Below, in pieces: positions 63,175 through 64,000 of a DNA stretch of 64,000 nt. The first letter of the stretch is position 1. Every line of letters begins with the position of its first letter. The DNA is from Chryseobacterium sp. MEBOG06. Its GTDB lineage: Bacteria; Bacteroidota; Bacteroidia; Flavobacteriales; Weeksellaceae. The notes beneath the pieces were generated by a model, which made no database searches, was not told where the DNA came from, and saw nothing but the letters and a program-made list of their open reading frames with translations. The stretch is from positions 3,534,001 through 3,598,000 of the forward strand of contig NZ_CP084580.1 of NCBI RefSeq assembly GCF_021869765.1, in the 5' to 3' direction. The position numbers were made by a program, and so were the translations under genes.

Positions 63175-64000
63175 ATTTGCATTTATAGTTCCACCCTTGA
63201 CAGGACATGTCAACCCTACCCTAAGCATCGGTGCTACGCTGTTGGAAAGAGGGCATGAAGTAGCATGGATCAGCCTTGACCCGACTTTAGAGGCGAAACT
63301 TCCCGAGGGCGGAAAATTATTACTGATCCAATACGATCAGACCGACGAAGAAAAGAAAGAAAGCGAACAGTATCTCGATATTATTTCCAAAAAAGTAGTG
63401 TATGGAATCGACAGTGTGAAGTTCCTTTACGAAGAAGTTCTTATTCCACTGAACAGACATTGCTATAATGGAATTGTTGCTTTATTAAAGATATATCAAC
63501 CTGATTTGATTATTGGTGACCATCAATTATTTGCCGCTCCGATAGCAGCAAAAGCATTAGGGATTCCTTGTGCGACTTCCGTTACCGCTCCGGCTGCCAT
63601 TAAAATCATGAATGAGCTGCCAAAAGTACACGAATGGGAAGTGAATCAAATCATCGACTTACAAAAGGAGCTTGGCTTCAGTGAAGAACGTTCTCTGGCC
63701 ACTTCAGATCTGTTGACGCTTGTTTTAACTTCAACCTATTTCTTTGGGGATATGGATGATCTTCCTTCTCAATATCAATTTACAGGGCCGGTTCTTACCG
63801 AACGTCGTATCTCATGTGAATTTGATTGGGACCGATTAAAAAGTGCTACTAATAAAAAGATTTTAGTAAGCATCGGAACTACTTTCGATCACGATCATAA
63901 AAAAGCATTCTTCCAAAAAGTAGTGGATGCTTTCAAAGACGAAGATTTAACGGTTGTCGTGGTTTCTGATCCGCAGCTTTTCGAGCAGTGGCCGGACAAC
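63167..64000 (+). CDS. UDP-glycosyltransferase (UGT/MGT type), cut by window end
   Basis: The ATG at 63167 overlaps the hydrolase stop by 8 nt; the frame is open for 278 codons to the window edge. The start (FAFIVPPLTGHVNPTLSIGA, then LLERGHEVAWISLDP) is the acceptor-binding domain of GT1 glycosyltransferases, related to macrolide and zeaxanthin glycosyltransferases; GDHQLFAAPIAAKALGIPC and a strand ILVSIGTTFDHDHK mark the beginning of the nucleotide-sugar domain. It would attach a sugar to a small lipophilic acceptor, here probably the product of the synthase. Confidence 0.88.
   Translation, partial: MAKFAFIVPPLTGHVNPTLSIGATLLERGHEVAWISLDPTLEAKLPEGGKLLLIQYDQTDEEKKESEQYLDIISKKVVYGIDSVKFLYEEVLIPLNRHCYNGIVALLKIYQPDLIIGDHQLFAAPIAAKALGIPCATSVTAPAAIKIMNELPKVHEWEVNQIIDLQKELGFSEERSLATSDLLTLVLTSTYFFGDMDDLPSQYQFTGPVLTERRISCEFDWDRLKSATNKKILVSIGTTFDHDHKKAFFQKVVDAFKDEDLTVVVVSDPQLFEQWPDN

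Noticed and set aside
1..64000. tRNA or rRNA genes
   Set aside because: I saw no rRNA-like stretches and no convincing tRNA cloverleaf, though tRNAs are hard to exclude by eye.

Overview
The window looks like Flavobacteriia, most likely Chryseobacterium or a close relative (Weeksellaceae). The DNA is AT-rich, promoters carry the Bacteroidetes -7 box TAnnTTTG, there are type IX secretion (T9SS) C-terminal sorting domains, and the Rhs, DUF4304, IS3 and IS256 content fits that group. Genus assignment is inference.

Layout. 1-3088: right end of a defence-like cluster, with a PD-(D/E)xK nuclease (truncated by the window edge), a possible RNase H-fold protein, a Ser/Thr kinase and a tiny coupled ORF. 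3279-16155 (minus strand): a polymorphic-toxin locus. A full Rhs protein with its toxin tip and immunity gene is followed downstream by displaced toxin tails, DUF4304-type immunity-like genes, a chimeric immunity/toxin gene and collapsed duplicates. Upstream of Rhs lies a small T9SS-tailed partner and a tandem, hairpin-rich noncoding repeat. 17493-23360: DUF6624 protein, AraC regulator with a broken alpha/beta hydrolase, a fructokinase remnant, two small ORFs, a complete IS3-family element and remnants of another. 23471-29712: membrane protein, ASCH-like protein, lipoprotein, TetR regulator with a palindromic operator and an SGNH esterase, a DUF1826-like protein, and a DsbA-like lipoprotein. 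29905-39611: two-component system, PepSY-like protein, TolC/MFP/RND efflux system, PAP2 phosphatase and YncE-like propeller; an 11-bp direct-repeat motif precedes three of the transcription units. 39693-49572: two T9SS cell-surface proteins, a BamA-type outer-membrane protein and a periplasmic glutaminase.

50254-64000 is the most interesting region: a tight operon for an iterative polyketide/PUFA-like synthase. One 2346-aa protein joins a PfaD-like enoyl reductase to KS-AT-ACP-ACP-KR. A second of 1418 aa has KS-AT-DH plus its own phosphopantetheinyl transferase. A free ACP, an alpha/beta hydrolase and a UDP-glycosyltransferase (cut by the window edge) follow. Together they have every step needed to build, release and glycosylate a reduced or polyunsaturated acyl chain; the product is unknown. 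Its roughly 500-nt leader holds a strong promoter, a hairpin and a small ORF that repeats the synthase N-terminus.

Caution: four otherwise intact genes (Rhs, hydrolase, RND pump, BamA-like protein) are each broken by exactly one missing base in a homopolymer. This pattern suggests sequencing or assembly error rather than four independent pseudogenes.
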